This document shows positions 16,988 to 24,934 of a stretch of DNA of 64,000 nt, in pieces (the first letter of the stretch is position 1; each line of letters opens with the position of its first letter). The notes under the pieces were generated by a model that was not told the origin of the DNA, ran no database searches, and saw only the letters and a list, made by a program, of their open reading frames with translations. The position numbers were made by a program, and so were the translations under genes. The stretch comes from Tahibacter sp042701255 (GTDB taxonomy: Bacteria; Pseudomonadota; Gammaproteobacteria; Xanthomonadales; Rhodanobacteraceae), in NCBI RefSeq assembly GCF_042701255.1, contig NZ_CP170554.1, positions 1,984,001-2,048,000 on the forward strand, given 5' to 3'.

Positions 16988-17989
16988 ATGGCCGACGGTG
17001 AAGCCGAAAACCAACGCGACAGAATCTGCCGCGCGCGCCTGTTCGACGCGCAGGGCGACGACCGCAGCGTGGCCTGCGGCGATCTCGCGCAGCTGCACCT
17101 GCAGGATCGCCATCTGCTCTGGGTCGATCTGACCCGGCCCGATGCGAAAACCTTGGACGACGTCTGGGCCGCACTGGCCTTGCCAGAACCGGCCGTCGCG
17201 GCGGTCGACTCGACGACGACCACGCCGTTCCTCGGCAAGTGCGGCGATTTCTTCTGGGTGCGCGTCGTCGCGGTCAGCGGCAACGACGGGCTCGCGCTGT
17301 GCGGACAGGTGCTGACCCTGATCGGCATGCGCAATGCCGTCGTGAGTCTGCACGACGAACCGATTCCGTTTCTGGATACCTTGCTCGAACGCGAAGCGGC
17401 CGGTTCCGACATCGGCGGACTCAGTGCCGAGAGCTTCGTCGCGGCGCTGCTGGACTGGCATCTGACGACGTATTTCGGTGCGGTCGCCGATTTCGAGATC
17501 GCGGTGGAGCGTCTGGAAGTCGGCATCCTCGACGAACGCCGGCGCGACTCGCTGCCGGAGCTGCGCCGCCTGCGCAAGGCAGCCTCGCGGCTGCGGCGCA
17601 TGCTCGCGCCGCATCGAGCGGTGTTCTCTGCGTTGTCGCGGCCGGATTTCCGGCCCAGCGAAAGCGATCAGGCCAACGCGCATTTCGCTGCGCTGGACAC
17701 GCGCTACGAGCGCGCGATGGACATGGTCGAGAACACGCGCGATCTCGTCGTCGGCAGCTTCGAGCTGTTCAGCAGCCAGGTCGCGCTGCAGACCAATACC
17801 TCGATGCGGCTGCTGTCGTTCATCGCCGTCGTCGTCGGCACCCTGGCCGTGATGGCCGGCATCCTCGGCATGAACTTCGACGCGCCGTTCTTCAAGACGC
17901 AGGCGACCGGCTTCTGGATGGCCGTCGCCGCGATGGTGGTGCTGGCCGCCGCCTCGGTCGCTCTGGGCCGCTATCGCCAGTGGTTCTGA
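16988..17989 (+). CDS. CorA-family (ZntB-like) divalent cation transporter
   Basis: A 333-residue protein of the CorA/ZntB channel family. The N-terminal 250 residues form the cytoplasmic funnel: beta-rich start, then long charged helices (ELRRLRKAASRLRRMLAPHR; HFAALDTRYERAMDMVENTR). The pore helix ends in the signature GMN (VMAGILGMNFD, about residue 295). The second membrane helix is GFWMAVAAMVVLAAASVALG, followed by a short basic tail. It would move Mg2+, Co2+, Ni2+ or Zn2+ across the inner membrane as a pentamer. The loop after GMN (FDAPFFKTQATG) resembles ZntB-like members more than classic CorA. Start at the ATG following GTGCGCC; it appears monocistronic. Confidence 0.9.
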   Translation: MADGEAENQRDRICRARLFDAQGDDRSVACGDLAQLHLQDRHLLWVDLTRPDAKTLDDVWAALALPEPAVAAVDSTTTTPFLGKCGDFFWVRVVAVSGNDGLALCGQVLTLIGMRNAVVSLHDEPIPFLDTLLEREAAGSDIGGLSAESFVAALLDWHLTTYFGAVADFEIAVERLEVGILDERRRDSLPELRRLRKAASRLRRMLAPHRAVFSALSRPDFRPSESDQANAHFAALDTRYERAMDMVENTRDLVVGSFELFSSQVALQTNTSMRLLSFIAVVVGTLAVMAGILGMNFDAPFFKTQATGFWMAVAAMVVLAAASVALGRYRQWF

Positions 17990-17999
17990 TGCGTCGTGT

Positions 18000-18329
18000 G
18001 CAGGACGCAGCACACCGGCCGTGCTGAAGGCGCTCGCCGGTTCCGGGGTCGGCGACGCGTTCGCGACCGGCGCGTGCGACGTCCGTGATTCATGGTTCCT
18101 TCTACGCCGCGCGGCGGAGATACGACGAAACGCTTTCGCGCGAAGGTGGCGGGTTCATCACGCACGCCTCGCAAGTGCCGGGCTCAGCGATTCATGATCG
18201 ATGTCATTGCACGGGAAATGGTCAGAACGCCTGCGGGGTTTCCATCAGGCCCATTGACCTCGTTGCAGGGGTTGGGTCTGATGCGCAGCCGGGACGAGAA
18301 CGGTATTCGGCACGCGAGGAGGGACGTTC
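18000..18329. other. Intergenic region before the histidine kinase
   Basis: About 330 bases. Open frames here lack third-position G/C bias consistent with the neighbours, and I see no recognisable element except the ribosome-binding site GAGGAGGG at 18317-18324. Confidence 0.45.
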
Positions 18330-19502
18330 GTGCGTCTGGCAGAGTTCATCGAAAAGAACCACGGCCGCATCGTCGATGCCTGGCAGCAGTTCGCCGAACG
18401 GCTGCCGCCGTTCGACGGACAGGCGTCGACGACGGAGCTGCGCGAGCATGCGGGACGGATGCTGGATGCGGTCGTCGACGACATGCGTGCGCCGCCCTCG
18501 ACCGACCGCATGGCGGTTCCGCCGGAACGCAGGGACGCGCGCGGTTCCGGCGGTTCCGAGCACGGCCTGCAGCGGCATGCGGCAGGCCTGTCGCTGATCG
18601 CACTGACCTCGGAGTTCCGCACCCTGCGCGCCGTCGTGCTGCGGCTCTGGGCCGGTGCGGGTTTCGTGCGCAGTCCCGAAGCGTTCGACGATCTCGTCGT
18701 GTTCAACGAATCGCTGGACCGCATCACCGGCGATGCCGTGCTCGCGTTCACCCAGGCCACCGAACGCGACCGCGCGCTGGTCATGGGCATCGTCGCGCAC
18801 GATCTGCGCGGCCCGCTGCAGACCGCGTCGATGGCCGCGCACATCCTCGCGCACCGCTATCCGCAGCTCGGCGAGGAAGACACCACGGCGCAGCTGCGGC
18901 GTTCGCTCGCACGCATGGCGCCGATGGTCGACGACCTCATGGGCGTCGCGGCCTTCGGTCTGCGCGGTTCGATGAACGTGCGACCGGTCGGCATGGACCT
19001 GACCGCGCTCGCCGCGGAAATCGTCTCGGAAGTGGCCGCAGAATTTCCCGCACACCGCTTCGTGTCCGAATCCCGTGGGCCGCACGTCGGCCATTGGGAC
19101 CGCGCGCGCCTCGGTCAGCTGTTGTCCAACCTGCTGCGCAACGCGGCCGCGCACGGCGAACCGCAGGGCGTGATACGCATCGTGCTGCGCGAAGCCGACG
19201 ATCGCGTCGTGCTGTCGGTCCACAACCGCGGGCCGGTGATTCCGGAAGCCGAGCTCGAGGGACTGTTCTCGCCGACGGCGCGTGGTTCGGCGGCGAAAGC
19301 CGGTCCGCATCTGGGCCTGGGTCTGTTCATCGTGCGCGAAATCGCCCGCGGTCACGGCGGCTCTATCGGCGTGACTTCCGATGCCGAACGCGGCACGGTC
19401 TTCTCCGTCGTGCTGCCGATCGATGCGGGCCTGCAGGAAACGCCGGCGACGAACGGAGCGGGCGATAAAGCCGGGCATGCGATCCGGCTGATCGGGATCT
19501 GA
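18330..19502 (+). CDS. Soluble sensor histidine kinase with RsbRD-like N-terminus
   Basis: A 390-residue cytoplasmic kinase with no membrane helix. The N-terminal 150 residues (LAEFIEKNHGRIVDAWQQFA; FNESLDRITGDAVLAFTQAT) match the RsbRD-type helical sensor domain. The HisKA block is VMGIVAHDLRGPLQTASMAA, with the phosphoacceptor His after IVA. The ATPase shows LGQLLSNLLRNAAAHG (N box), LGLGLFIVREIARGHGG (G box) and GTVFSVVLP. The start is a GTG preceded by GAGGAGGG at good spacing. No response regulator is adjacent, so it is an orphan kinase here. A C-terminal extension of about 25 residues is not conserved in the fold. Confidence 0.88.
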   Translation: MRLAEFIEKNHGRIVDAWQQFAERLPPFDGQASTTELREHAGRMLDAVVDDMRAPPSTDRMAVPPERRDARGSGGSEHGLQRHAAGLSLIALTSEFRTLRAVVLRLWAGAGFVRSPEAFDDLVVFNESLDRITGDAVLAFTQATERDRALVMGIVAHDLRGPLQTASMAAHILAHRYPQLGEEDTTAQLRRSLARMAPMVDDLMGVAAFGLRGSMNVRPVGMDLTALAAEIVSEVAAEFPAHRFVSESRGPHVGHWDRARLGQLLSNLLRNAAAHGEPQGVIRIVLREADDRVVLSVHNRGPVIPEAELEGLFSPTARGSAAKAGPHLGLGLFIVREIARGHGGSIGVTSDAERGTVFSVVLPIDAGLQETPATNGAGDKAGHAIRLIGI

Positions 19503-19658
19503 CGAAAGCGCGATCGCTCGAATGTGGAAAGGTTCAGGTTTGTGCGGGCGACAGGAAGGTCCGCCGATCGATGCCTTTGCGGCATCGCCTGCAGTTGACT
19601 TCCGAGGAATCCGTTCGCGGCCAGCGTGTCGACGACGGCCTGGTTTCGCCATGGATGT

Positions 19659-19687
19659 CGGCGAGCCGGTCGTGGACCGGCTCGCCG
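19659..19687. terminator. Long GC hairpin between convergent genes
   Basis: A perfect 13-base-pair stem (CGGCGAGCCGGTC / GACCGGCTCGCCG) with a three-base loop. It lies between the kinase stop and the EF-G stop and could serve both strands. It has no T tract on either side, so strict Rho-independent action is uncertain. Confidence 0.55.
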
Positions 19688-19692
19688 ATGGT

Positions 19693-21750
19693 TTACGCCG
19701 CGCGCGCCGCCGCGGCGGCGACACGTACGGCTTCATAGCCGCCGAACTGCACCGTGGCGGCGGCGCGGCCCTGACTCAGCGAACGCAGTGCCGTCGCATA
19801 GCCCGACAGCTGGGCCAGCGGTGCGAGCGCGGCGACGACCTGACGGCCGCCTTCGTCGCCGATCGCGCTGATGCGCCCCTGGCGGCGCTGCAGGTCGGCG
19901 AGCACGTCGCCGAGCGCGGCCGCCGGCGTTTCCACCGACAGCTGCATGACCGGCTCCAGCAGCTGCGTGCCGGCCTGCGCGAGCGCGAGTCGCAGCGCGT
20001 CCGCGCCGGCTCGCTGGAAGGCCAGTTCGGAGGAGTCGCGCACGTGCGTCTCGCCGTCGACGAGCACCGCACGCAGACCGACCACCGGATGACCCTGCGG
20101 CCCTTCGGCGAGCGCTGCGCGCAGCCCTTTCTCGGCGGCTAGCACGAACGCGCGCGGAATCACGCCGCCGCGCGTGCGGTCGACGAACTCGACCTCGCCG
20201 CCGTCGATCGGCTGCAGATCGATGACCACGCGCGCGAATTGTCCCGCGCCGCCGTTCTGCTGCGACACCTTGCCTTCGATGCCGCGCACCTCGCGCAGCG
20301 GCGTTTCCTGATAGGCCACGCTCGGCGCGCCGGTGCGCAGGTCGAGCTGCCATTCGCGACGCAGACGTTCCACTTTGACCTCCAGATGCAGTTCGCCCAT
20401 GCCCCAGATCAGGGTCTCGCCGGTCTCCGCATCGCTGCCGGTGCGGAAAGTCGGATCTTCCTGCGCCAATGCCGCCAGCGCCTGATTGAGCCTGATCAGA
20501 TCGCCGGGTTTCGCCGCGGCGACGCGCCAGGCCAGCACGGCCGGCTGGGCTTCGATGCGTTCCAGCGCGAAATGCCGCCCGGGCGCGCCGACGGTTTCGC
20601 CGCCGACCGCATCCTTCCAGCCGGCCACGGCGACGATCTCGCCGGCGACGGCCTGCGTCACCTCGCGGCCGCGGTCGGCCTGCATGACCAGCAGACGGCC
20701 GACGCGCACGCTGCGGCCGCGCTGCGACGCCCATACCGTGTCGCCGACGCGCAAGGTGCCCGAGTACAGGCGCACGAAGCTCAGCGGACCGTGTTCCTGG
20801 CGCACGATCTTGAACACCAGGCCAGCCAGCGGGCCGTCCGGATCCGGCGCGAGCAACTGCGTGCCGGATTCGCTGTCGGCCGGCACGGCCGGCCGATCCA
20901 GCGGCGAGGGCAGATAGTCGACGATCGCGTCGAGCAGTCCGTCCATGCCCTTGGTGCGGAACGCCGAGCCCGCGAGCACCGGTACGCCGGCGCCGCGCAG
21001 GGTCGCGCGACGCAGCGCGGCCTTGAGCATCGCGGCATCGATGCGACGGCCCTCGAGCCACGCTTCCGCAAGCGCATCGTCGTGATCGGCCACGGCCGTG
21101 ATCAGGCGTTCGCGCAGCGGCGCGTAGCCGGCGGCTTGCGCCGCAGTCCAGTCCTGCGCCGATTCGCTGCCGTCGTCGTGCCACTGCACGATGCGTTCGC
21201 CGACGAAATCGACCCAGCCGTGCAGATCGCTTTCAGTGCCGAGCGGCAGACCGAGCGGCCAGGGATTGGCGTCCAGACGTTCGCGCAGCTGCGCGACCAC
21301 GCCGTCGAAATCCGCGCCGACGCGGTCCATCTTGTTGACGAAGGCGATCAGCGGCACGCCGTGCCGGCGCGCCTGGCGCCAGACGGTTTCCGACTGCGGC
21401 TGCACGCCGGCGACGGCGCAGAACACCGCGACGGCGCCGTCGAGCACGCGCAGCGAGCCTTCCACCTCGATCGCGAAATCGATGTGTCCCGGTGTGTCGA
21501 TCAGGGTCAGGCGATGCGTGTCGCCGCCGGCCGGCGTCCATTGCGCCTGCACGGCAGCGGCGCCGATGGTGATGCCGCGTTCGCGTTCGAGCGGACTGAA
21601 GTCGGTCGTGGCCGCGCCGTCATGGACTTCGCCCATGCGATGAATGGCGCCGGTCTTCCACAACAGGCGTTCGGTCAGGGTGGTCTTGCCGGCGTCGATG
21701 TGGGCAATGATGCCGAGGTTGCGCCAGCGCGCGAGAGAAGCGGGTTTCAT
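19693..21750 (-). CDS. Elongation factor G paralogue (translational GTPase)
   Basis: A 685-residue ribosomal translocase-type GTPase. G1 is IAHIDAGKTTLTERLL, G2 RERGITIGAA, G3 DTPGHIDF and G4 VNKMDRVG. Domains II-V follow, with GMGELHLEVKVERLRREW, SYQETPLR-like VAYQETPLREVRG, HVRDSSELAFQRAG in domain IV and GDVLADLQRRQGRISAIGDE in domain V. Length and motif order are those of EF-G/FusA-like proteins, with somewhat diverged domain IV. It is not in a str operon (no rpsL, rpsG or tuf nearby), so it is probably a second EF-G. Such copies may act in recycling, stress or antibiotic tolerance. AGGAA before the ATG is the ribosome-binding site. The 240-base leader carries a terminator, upstream ORF and pseudoknot, pointing to translation-linked control. 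Confidence 0.92.
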   Translation of the reverse strand: MKPASLARWRNLGIIAHIDAGKTTLTERLLWKTGAIHRMGEVHDGAATTDFSPLERERGITIGAAAVQAQWTPAGGDTHRLTLIDTPGHIDFAIEVEGSLRVLDGAVAVFCAVAGVQPQSETVWRQARRHGVPLIAFVNKMDRVGADFDGVVAQLRERLDANPWPLGLPLGTESDLHGWVDFVGERIVQWHDDGSESAQDWTAAQAAGYAPLRERLITAVADHDDALAEAWLEGRRIDAAMLKAALRRATLRGAGVPVLAGSAFRTKGMDGLLDAIVDYLPSPLDRPAVPADSESGTQLLAPDPDGPLAGLVFKIVRQEHGPLSFVRLYSGTLRVGDTVWASQRGRSVRVGRLLVMQADRGREVTQAVAGEIVAVAGWKDAVGGETVGAPGRHFALERIEAQPAVLAWRVAAAKPGDLIRLNQALAALAQEDPTFRTGSDAETGETLIWGMGELHLEVKVERLRREWQLDLRTGAPSVAYQETPLREVRGIEGKVSQQNGGAGQFARVVIDLQPIDGGEVEFVDRTRGGVIPRAFVLAAEKGLRAALAEGPQGHPVVGLRAVLVDGETHVRDSSELAFQRAGADALRLALAQAGTQLLEPVMQLSVETPAAALGDVLADLQRRQGRISAIGDEGGRQVVAALAPLAQLSGYATALRSLSQGRAAATVQFGGYEAVRVAAAAARAA

Positions 21751-21766
21751 AAAAGGGTTCCTGCAA

Positions 21767-21813
21767 TGCCAACGGCGGAGGCCGCACGCCCCGGTTGGCA
21801 GCAGGGCGTGCGG
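21767..21813 (-). promoter_or_regulatory. Predicted H-type pseudoknot upstream of the EF-G paralogue
   Basis: On the minus strand a ten-base-pair stem (CCGCACGCCC / GGGCGTGCGG) has a 12-base loop containing TGCCAAC. Eight bases after the stem comes GTTGGCA, which pairs with that loop sequence over seven bases. Connecting loops of 3, 2 and 8 bases fit classic H-type geometry. The second stem ends about five bases before the AGGAA ribosome-binding site of the gene at 19693-21750, so folding should hinder 30S loading. Confidence 0.6.
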
Positions 21814-21846
21814 CTAGGCTTGCGACTCGGGCGCGGCGGTATTCAC
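21814..21846 (-). CDS. Ten-codon leader ORF upstream of the EF-G paralogue
   Basis: GTG start with an AAGGAG site eight bases upstream (plus-strand 21855-21860). It encodes MNTAAPESQA and then TAG. The stop codon directly abuts the first arm of the pseudoknot (21813), so a ribosome finishing here would cover or melt that arm. It lies between the leader terminator (21895-21918) and the main gene. The peptide itself has no run of a single amino acid that would suggest classical amino-acid attenuation. I infer a regulatory rather than a peptide function. The evidence is spacing and ribosome-binding site only. Confidence 0.5.
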   Translation of the reverse strand: MNTAAPESQA

Positions 21847-21894
21847 GACACGTTCTCCTTGGCTCTTTGGTTGGGACGGACAAAAACGCGGGAC

Positions 21895-21918
21895 AAAAAA
21901 AAGCACCCTTGCGGGTGC
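21895..21918 (-). terminator. Leader terminator (attenuator candidate) before the EF-G paralogue
   Basis: Minus strand: GCACCC, GCAA loop, GGGTGC, then eight T. It lies about 145 bases upstream of the EF-G ATG. No minus-strand gene ends before it; the upstream neighbour is divergent. It must therefore act inside the leader. A further GGGTGC at 21982-21987 (minus) could pair with its 5' arm and prevent terminator formation. Confidence 0.75.
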
Positions 21919-22296
21919 CTGCGATGACTGCCGGATGGCGCGGACGAAACTATCGTCGCTCGCCTGGACAGACCTGCGGACGCACCCCGCCCGCACCTCG
22001 GTGCAGGTCGTTCGGCAATATCAGCAGCGGCGTCGAGGTGCAGGTCATGGTCGGGTCCGGCGAAGGCGGCGCACTCTGCCGGGCAGGCGGTGCGAAGTCA
22101 ATGCCGTTCGACGCAAGGTCGGACGGCGAGCCCTCAGATGGCGATGCCGCGCGAATTTGCAAGGCCGCCGCCGGTATCGCCGGTGCTTCGCGCCGCGCGT
22201 GCAGGATCAGGCAAGAACCGCGCACCTCTGCGCTACCGGTCCGCACCGCGCGCGACGCCATGATCAGCGCCCCATTCACCTGCAAGGGATTCGTCC

Positions 22297-23340
22297 ATGC
22301 CTGTTGCCAAGGGTTATGCGGCCGCGGCCGCGAAAGCGTCGCTGGCGCCGTTCACGTTCCAGCGCCGCGAACCGAACGACGACGACGTCGTCATCGCGAT
22401 CCGCTATTGCGGCATCTGTCATTCCGACATCCACATGGTCGACAACGGCTGGGGCAACAGCGTGTTCCCGCTGGTGCCGGGCCATGAGATCGCCGGCGTC
22501 GTCACGGCGGTCGGCAGCAAGGTCACGAAGTTCAAGCCCGGCGACCACGTCGGCGTCGGCTGCTTCGTCGATTCCTGCACGACCTGCGCGCAGCGCGACG
22601 TCGACCACGAGCAGTATCTGCCCGGCCTCGTGCTGACCTACAGCAGCTTCGAACCCGGCAGCACGACGCCGACCTACGGCGGCTATTCCGATTCCATCGT
22701 GGTCAAGGAAGGCTACGTGCTGTCGATTCCGGACAACCTGCCGCTCGATGCCGCCGCACCGCTGCTCTGCGCCGGCATCACCCTGTACTCGCCGCTGCGG
22801 CACTGGCAGGCGGGTCCGGGCAAGAAGGTCGCGATCGTCGGCATGGGCGGCCTCGGTCACATGGGCGTCAAGCTCGCTCATGCGATGGGCGCCGAAGTCA
22901 CCGTGCTGAGCCAGTCGCTGGCCAAGCGCGAGGACGGTCTGAAGCTCGGCGCATCGCATTACTACGCGACCAGCGACGCGGCTACGTTCACGACCCTGGC
23001 CGGTCAGTTCGACCTCATCGTCTGCACCGTGTCCTCGACTATCGACTGGAATGCGTATCTGAGCCTGCTCAAGGTCGACGGCACCTTCGTCGTCGTCGGT
23101 GCGCCCGAGCAGCCGGTGCCGGTGCATGCGTTCGCGCTGATTCCGCACCGGCGCACCCTGGCCGGCTCCATGATCGGCTCGATCAAGGAGACGCAGGAAA
23201 TGCTCGACTTCTGCGGCGAGAAGAACATCGTCGCCGACATCGAGACGATCGCGATGGCCGACGTCAACGAGGCCTACCAGCGCATCGCCGCGAGCGACGT
23301 GCGCTATCGCTTCGTCATCGACATGGCGACCCTGGGCTGA
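22297..23340 (+). CDS. Zinc-dependent alcohol dehydrogenase (YahK/AdhA-like) with depleted structural zinc site
   Basis: A 347-residue medium-chain dehydrogenase that would interconvert primary alcohols and aldehydes with NADP(H). The catalytic zinc site is CGICHSDIHMV and PGHEIAGVV. The Rossmann motif is VAIVGMGGLGHMGVKLAHAMG. In relatives the lobe after VGVGCFVDSC carries four structural zinc cysteines. Here only CTTC remains, and the third and fourth positions read as Arg (AQRD) and Leu (EQYL). The catalytic residues are kept, so activity is likely, with altered stability. It is divergent from the EF-G leader and followed by a strong hairpin at 23349-23382. Confidence 0.9.
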   Translation: MPVAKGYAAAAAKASLAPFTFQRREPNDDDVVIAIRYCGICHSDIHMVDNGWGNSVFPLVPGHEIAGVVTAVGSKVTKFKPGDHVGVGCFVDSCTTCAQRDVDHEQYLPGLVLTYSSFEPGSTTPTYGGYSDSIVVKEGYVLSIPDNLPLDAAAPLLCAGITLYSPLRHWQAGPGKKVAIVGMGGLGHMGVKLAHAMGAEVTVLSQSLAKREDGLKLGASHYYATSDAATFTTLAGQFDLIVCTVSSTIDWNAYLSLLKVDGTFVVVGAPEQPVPVHAFALIPHRRTLAGSMIGSIKETQEMLDFCGEKNIVADIETIAMADVNEAYQRIAASDVRYRFVIDMATLG

Positions 23341-23348
23341 GCGACTTC

Positions 23349-23382
23349 GCAGCACCGGCCGCAGGATCGCGGCCGGTGCTGC
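23349..23382 (+). terminator. Terminator hairpin of the alcohol dehydrogenase
   Basis: A perfect 14-base-pair stem (GCAGCACCGGCCGC / GCGGCCGGTGCTGC) with a six-base loop, nine bases after the stop codon. It is followed by CTTGTAT, a poor T tract. Confidence 0.65.
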
Positions 23383-23500
23383 CTTGTATCGGCGAGCCTG
23401 TCGAACGCGAGACGGATCGTCGCCGGCGGCGAGGTCGAACGCGCCGTGTCACCGCGGCAGCGCATGCTAGGCTTGGCCGTCCCGTGAAACGGAAGAGCGC

Positions 23501-24241
23501 ATGGCCTCATTGCAGGAACCCGCAGTGCGCGAAGACGGTTTCGCCGATCGCGGCCGCGAGGTCACGCGGCATCAGTCGTTTCTCGATGCCTCGTTCGCAT
23601 TCACCCTGACCGTGCTCGTGATCGCCGGCGCCGAAGTGCCGGACAGCATTCCCAAGCTGGAATTCGCGCTGAAGTCGGTGCCGACGTTCGCGGCGAGCTT
23701 CCTGATGGTCATCGTGTTCTGGTCCGGCCACGAGGTCTGGACCCGGCGCTACGGTCTCGACGACCGCCGCTCGCGCCAGCTCGGCCTGCTGCTGATCTTC
23801 CTCGTGCTCGTCTACGTCTATCCGCTGAAGATGCTGTTCGGCGCGTTGTTCGCGTGGCTCAGCAACGGCTTCCTGCCGGCGCGTTTCGTCATCGAAAGCG
23901 TCGGCGAGCTGCGTGCGGTCTACTACGCCTATGCGCTGGCCTTCGGCACGCTCGGCAGCGTCATGGCGCTGTTGTACCGGCACGCCTGGCAACTGCGCGA
24001 GGCGCTCGCATTGTCGGATTTCGAGCGGCGCGCGACGCGTCGCGAGATCCTGCGCTGGTCGCTGCTGCCGGTATTCGCCGGCCTGTCGCTGCTGCTGGCC
24101 TGGGCCATGCCGGACCAGCCGAACGGGTGGCAGGCAGGCCTGCCGGGGTTGCTCTATTTCGCGCTGAACGGCTGCACGCGCTGGCTGCGCCACATTTCCA
24201 CGCGCGATCTCGCGACCACGGCGGCGGCGCCGTCCTCCTGA
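23501..24241 (+). CDS. TMEM175/DUF1211-like membrane channel protein
   Basis: A 246-residue protein with six membrane helices. The first carries HQSFLDASFAFTLTVLVIAG, the bacterial TMEM175 (DUF1211) signature, in which FSD is read here as FLD. The helix ends with a conserved Ala/Glu. TMEM175 proteins form tetrameric potassium-selective pores, with helix 1 lining the conduction path. The residue pattern after helix 2 (SFLMVIVFWSGHEVWTRRYG) also fits. Start ATG at 23501; GGAAGAG lies seven bases upstream. It stands alone with a large hairpin after the stop. Confidence 0.72.
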   Translation: MASLQEPAVREDGFADRGREVTRHQSFLDASFAFTLTVLVIAGAEVPDSIPKLEFALKSVPTFAASFLMVIVFWSGHEVWTRRYGLDDRRSRQLGLLLIFLVLVYVYPLKMLFGALFAWLSNGFLPARFVIESVGELRAVYYAYALAFGTLGSVMALLYRHAWQLREALALSDFERRATRREILRWSLLPVFAGLSLLLAWAMPDQPNGWQAGLPGLLYFALNGCTRWLRHISTRDLATTAAAPSS

Positions 24242-24243
24242 GC

Positions 24244-24279
24244 ACGACACGTGTCGCGCGGGCGCGCGGCACGTGTCGT
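24244..24279. terminator. Bidirectional GC hairpin between convergent genes
   Basis: ACGACACGTG pairs with CACGTGTCGT over ten bases. A wobble pair and about five more GC pairs continue inward around a GGGC loop. It sits between the TMEM175-like stop and the VOC protein stop and lacks a T tract. Confidence 0.55.
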
Positions 24280-24333
24280 CGATGAACGTGACGGCACGCG
24301 GCGAAAGCGTCGCCTGTCGCCGTCGCACCCGCC

Positions 24334-24738
24334 TCAGGCTTTCGGCGGCTCGCCGCTCATGTGCAGGAGCACCCAGGTATGGCCGTCGAGATCCTCGACC
24401 GCGCGGCTGTACATGAAGCCGTAGTCCTTCGCCGCGCGCGGTTCGCGGCCGCCGGCGGCCACGGCCTTTGCGGTGAGCTCGTCGACCCTGGCCCGGCTGT
24501 CCATCGACAGCACGTTCCAGCTCTCCACGTGCGTGCGCGTGTCGCAGATGGCCTTGTCGGTAAAGGTGCGGAAGAAATTCTCGCTGAGCAGCATCACGTA
24601 GATCTGCTCGCTCAGGACGATGCAGGCCGAGTCGTCGCCGGTATAGGTGGGGTTGTGCGAATAGCCGAGGGCGGCGAAAAAGGCCATCGACTTCTTGAGG
24701 TCCTTGACGGGGAGATTGACGAAGATCTGCAGGCTCAT
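24334..24738 (-). CDS. VOC/glyoxalase-fold protein
   Basis: A 134-residue protein of the vicinal oxygen chelate fold, similar to small PhnB/glyoxalase-like proteins. The opening MSLQIFVNLPVKDLKKSMAF and FFAALGYS is a hallmark, as are YVMLLSENFFRTF and DLDGHTWVLLHM at the end. It may bind a metal using the terminal residues and an N-terminal polar residue. No reaction can be assigned. It starts 41 bases after a small gap from the lipase stop region and appears to be a single-gene unit. Confidence 0.82.
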   Translation of the reverse strand: MSLQIFVNLPVKDLKKSMAFFAALGYSHNPTYTGDDSACIVLSEQIYVMLLSENFFRTFTDKAICDTRTHVESWNVLSMDSRARVDELTAKAVAAGGREPRAAKDYGFMYSRAVEDLDGHTWVLLHMSGEPPKA

Positions 24739-24934
24739 GCGGTGCTCCGGACGGTGGCGGCGTGGGAATGGCCGGGGTGACGGGACCGCCGTTGCCGGCG
24801 GTCCCGTTCCTGCGGTATCCAGACGTCGAACCGGAAAGCGCCGGATCGACAGACCTCGTCGCGATTTTCCGCCCGACTTCGTGCCCGGTGCGTGCAGACC
24901 TTCCGCGCGGCGGCCCGTCGCGGGCCGGGGCGCC

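Noticed and set aside
19693..21750. Ribosomal protection protein for tetracycline (Tet(M)-like)
   Set aside because: Domain IV and V motifs look like EF-G, and I cannot identify the Tet(M)-specific loops. The leader attenuator resembles that of tet(M), but this alone is not evidence of resistance.
21950..22285. 111-codon minus-strand frame upstream of the EF-G leader
   Set aside because: No ribosome-binding site, poor codon bias and no family. It lies in the region expected to hold the leader promoter.
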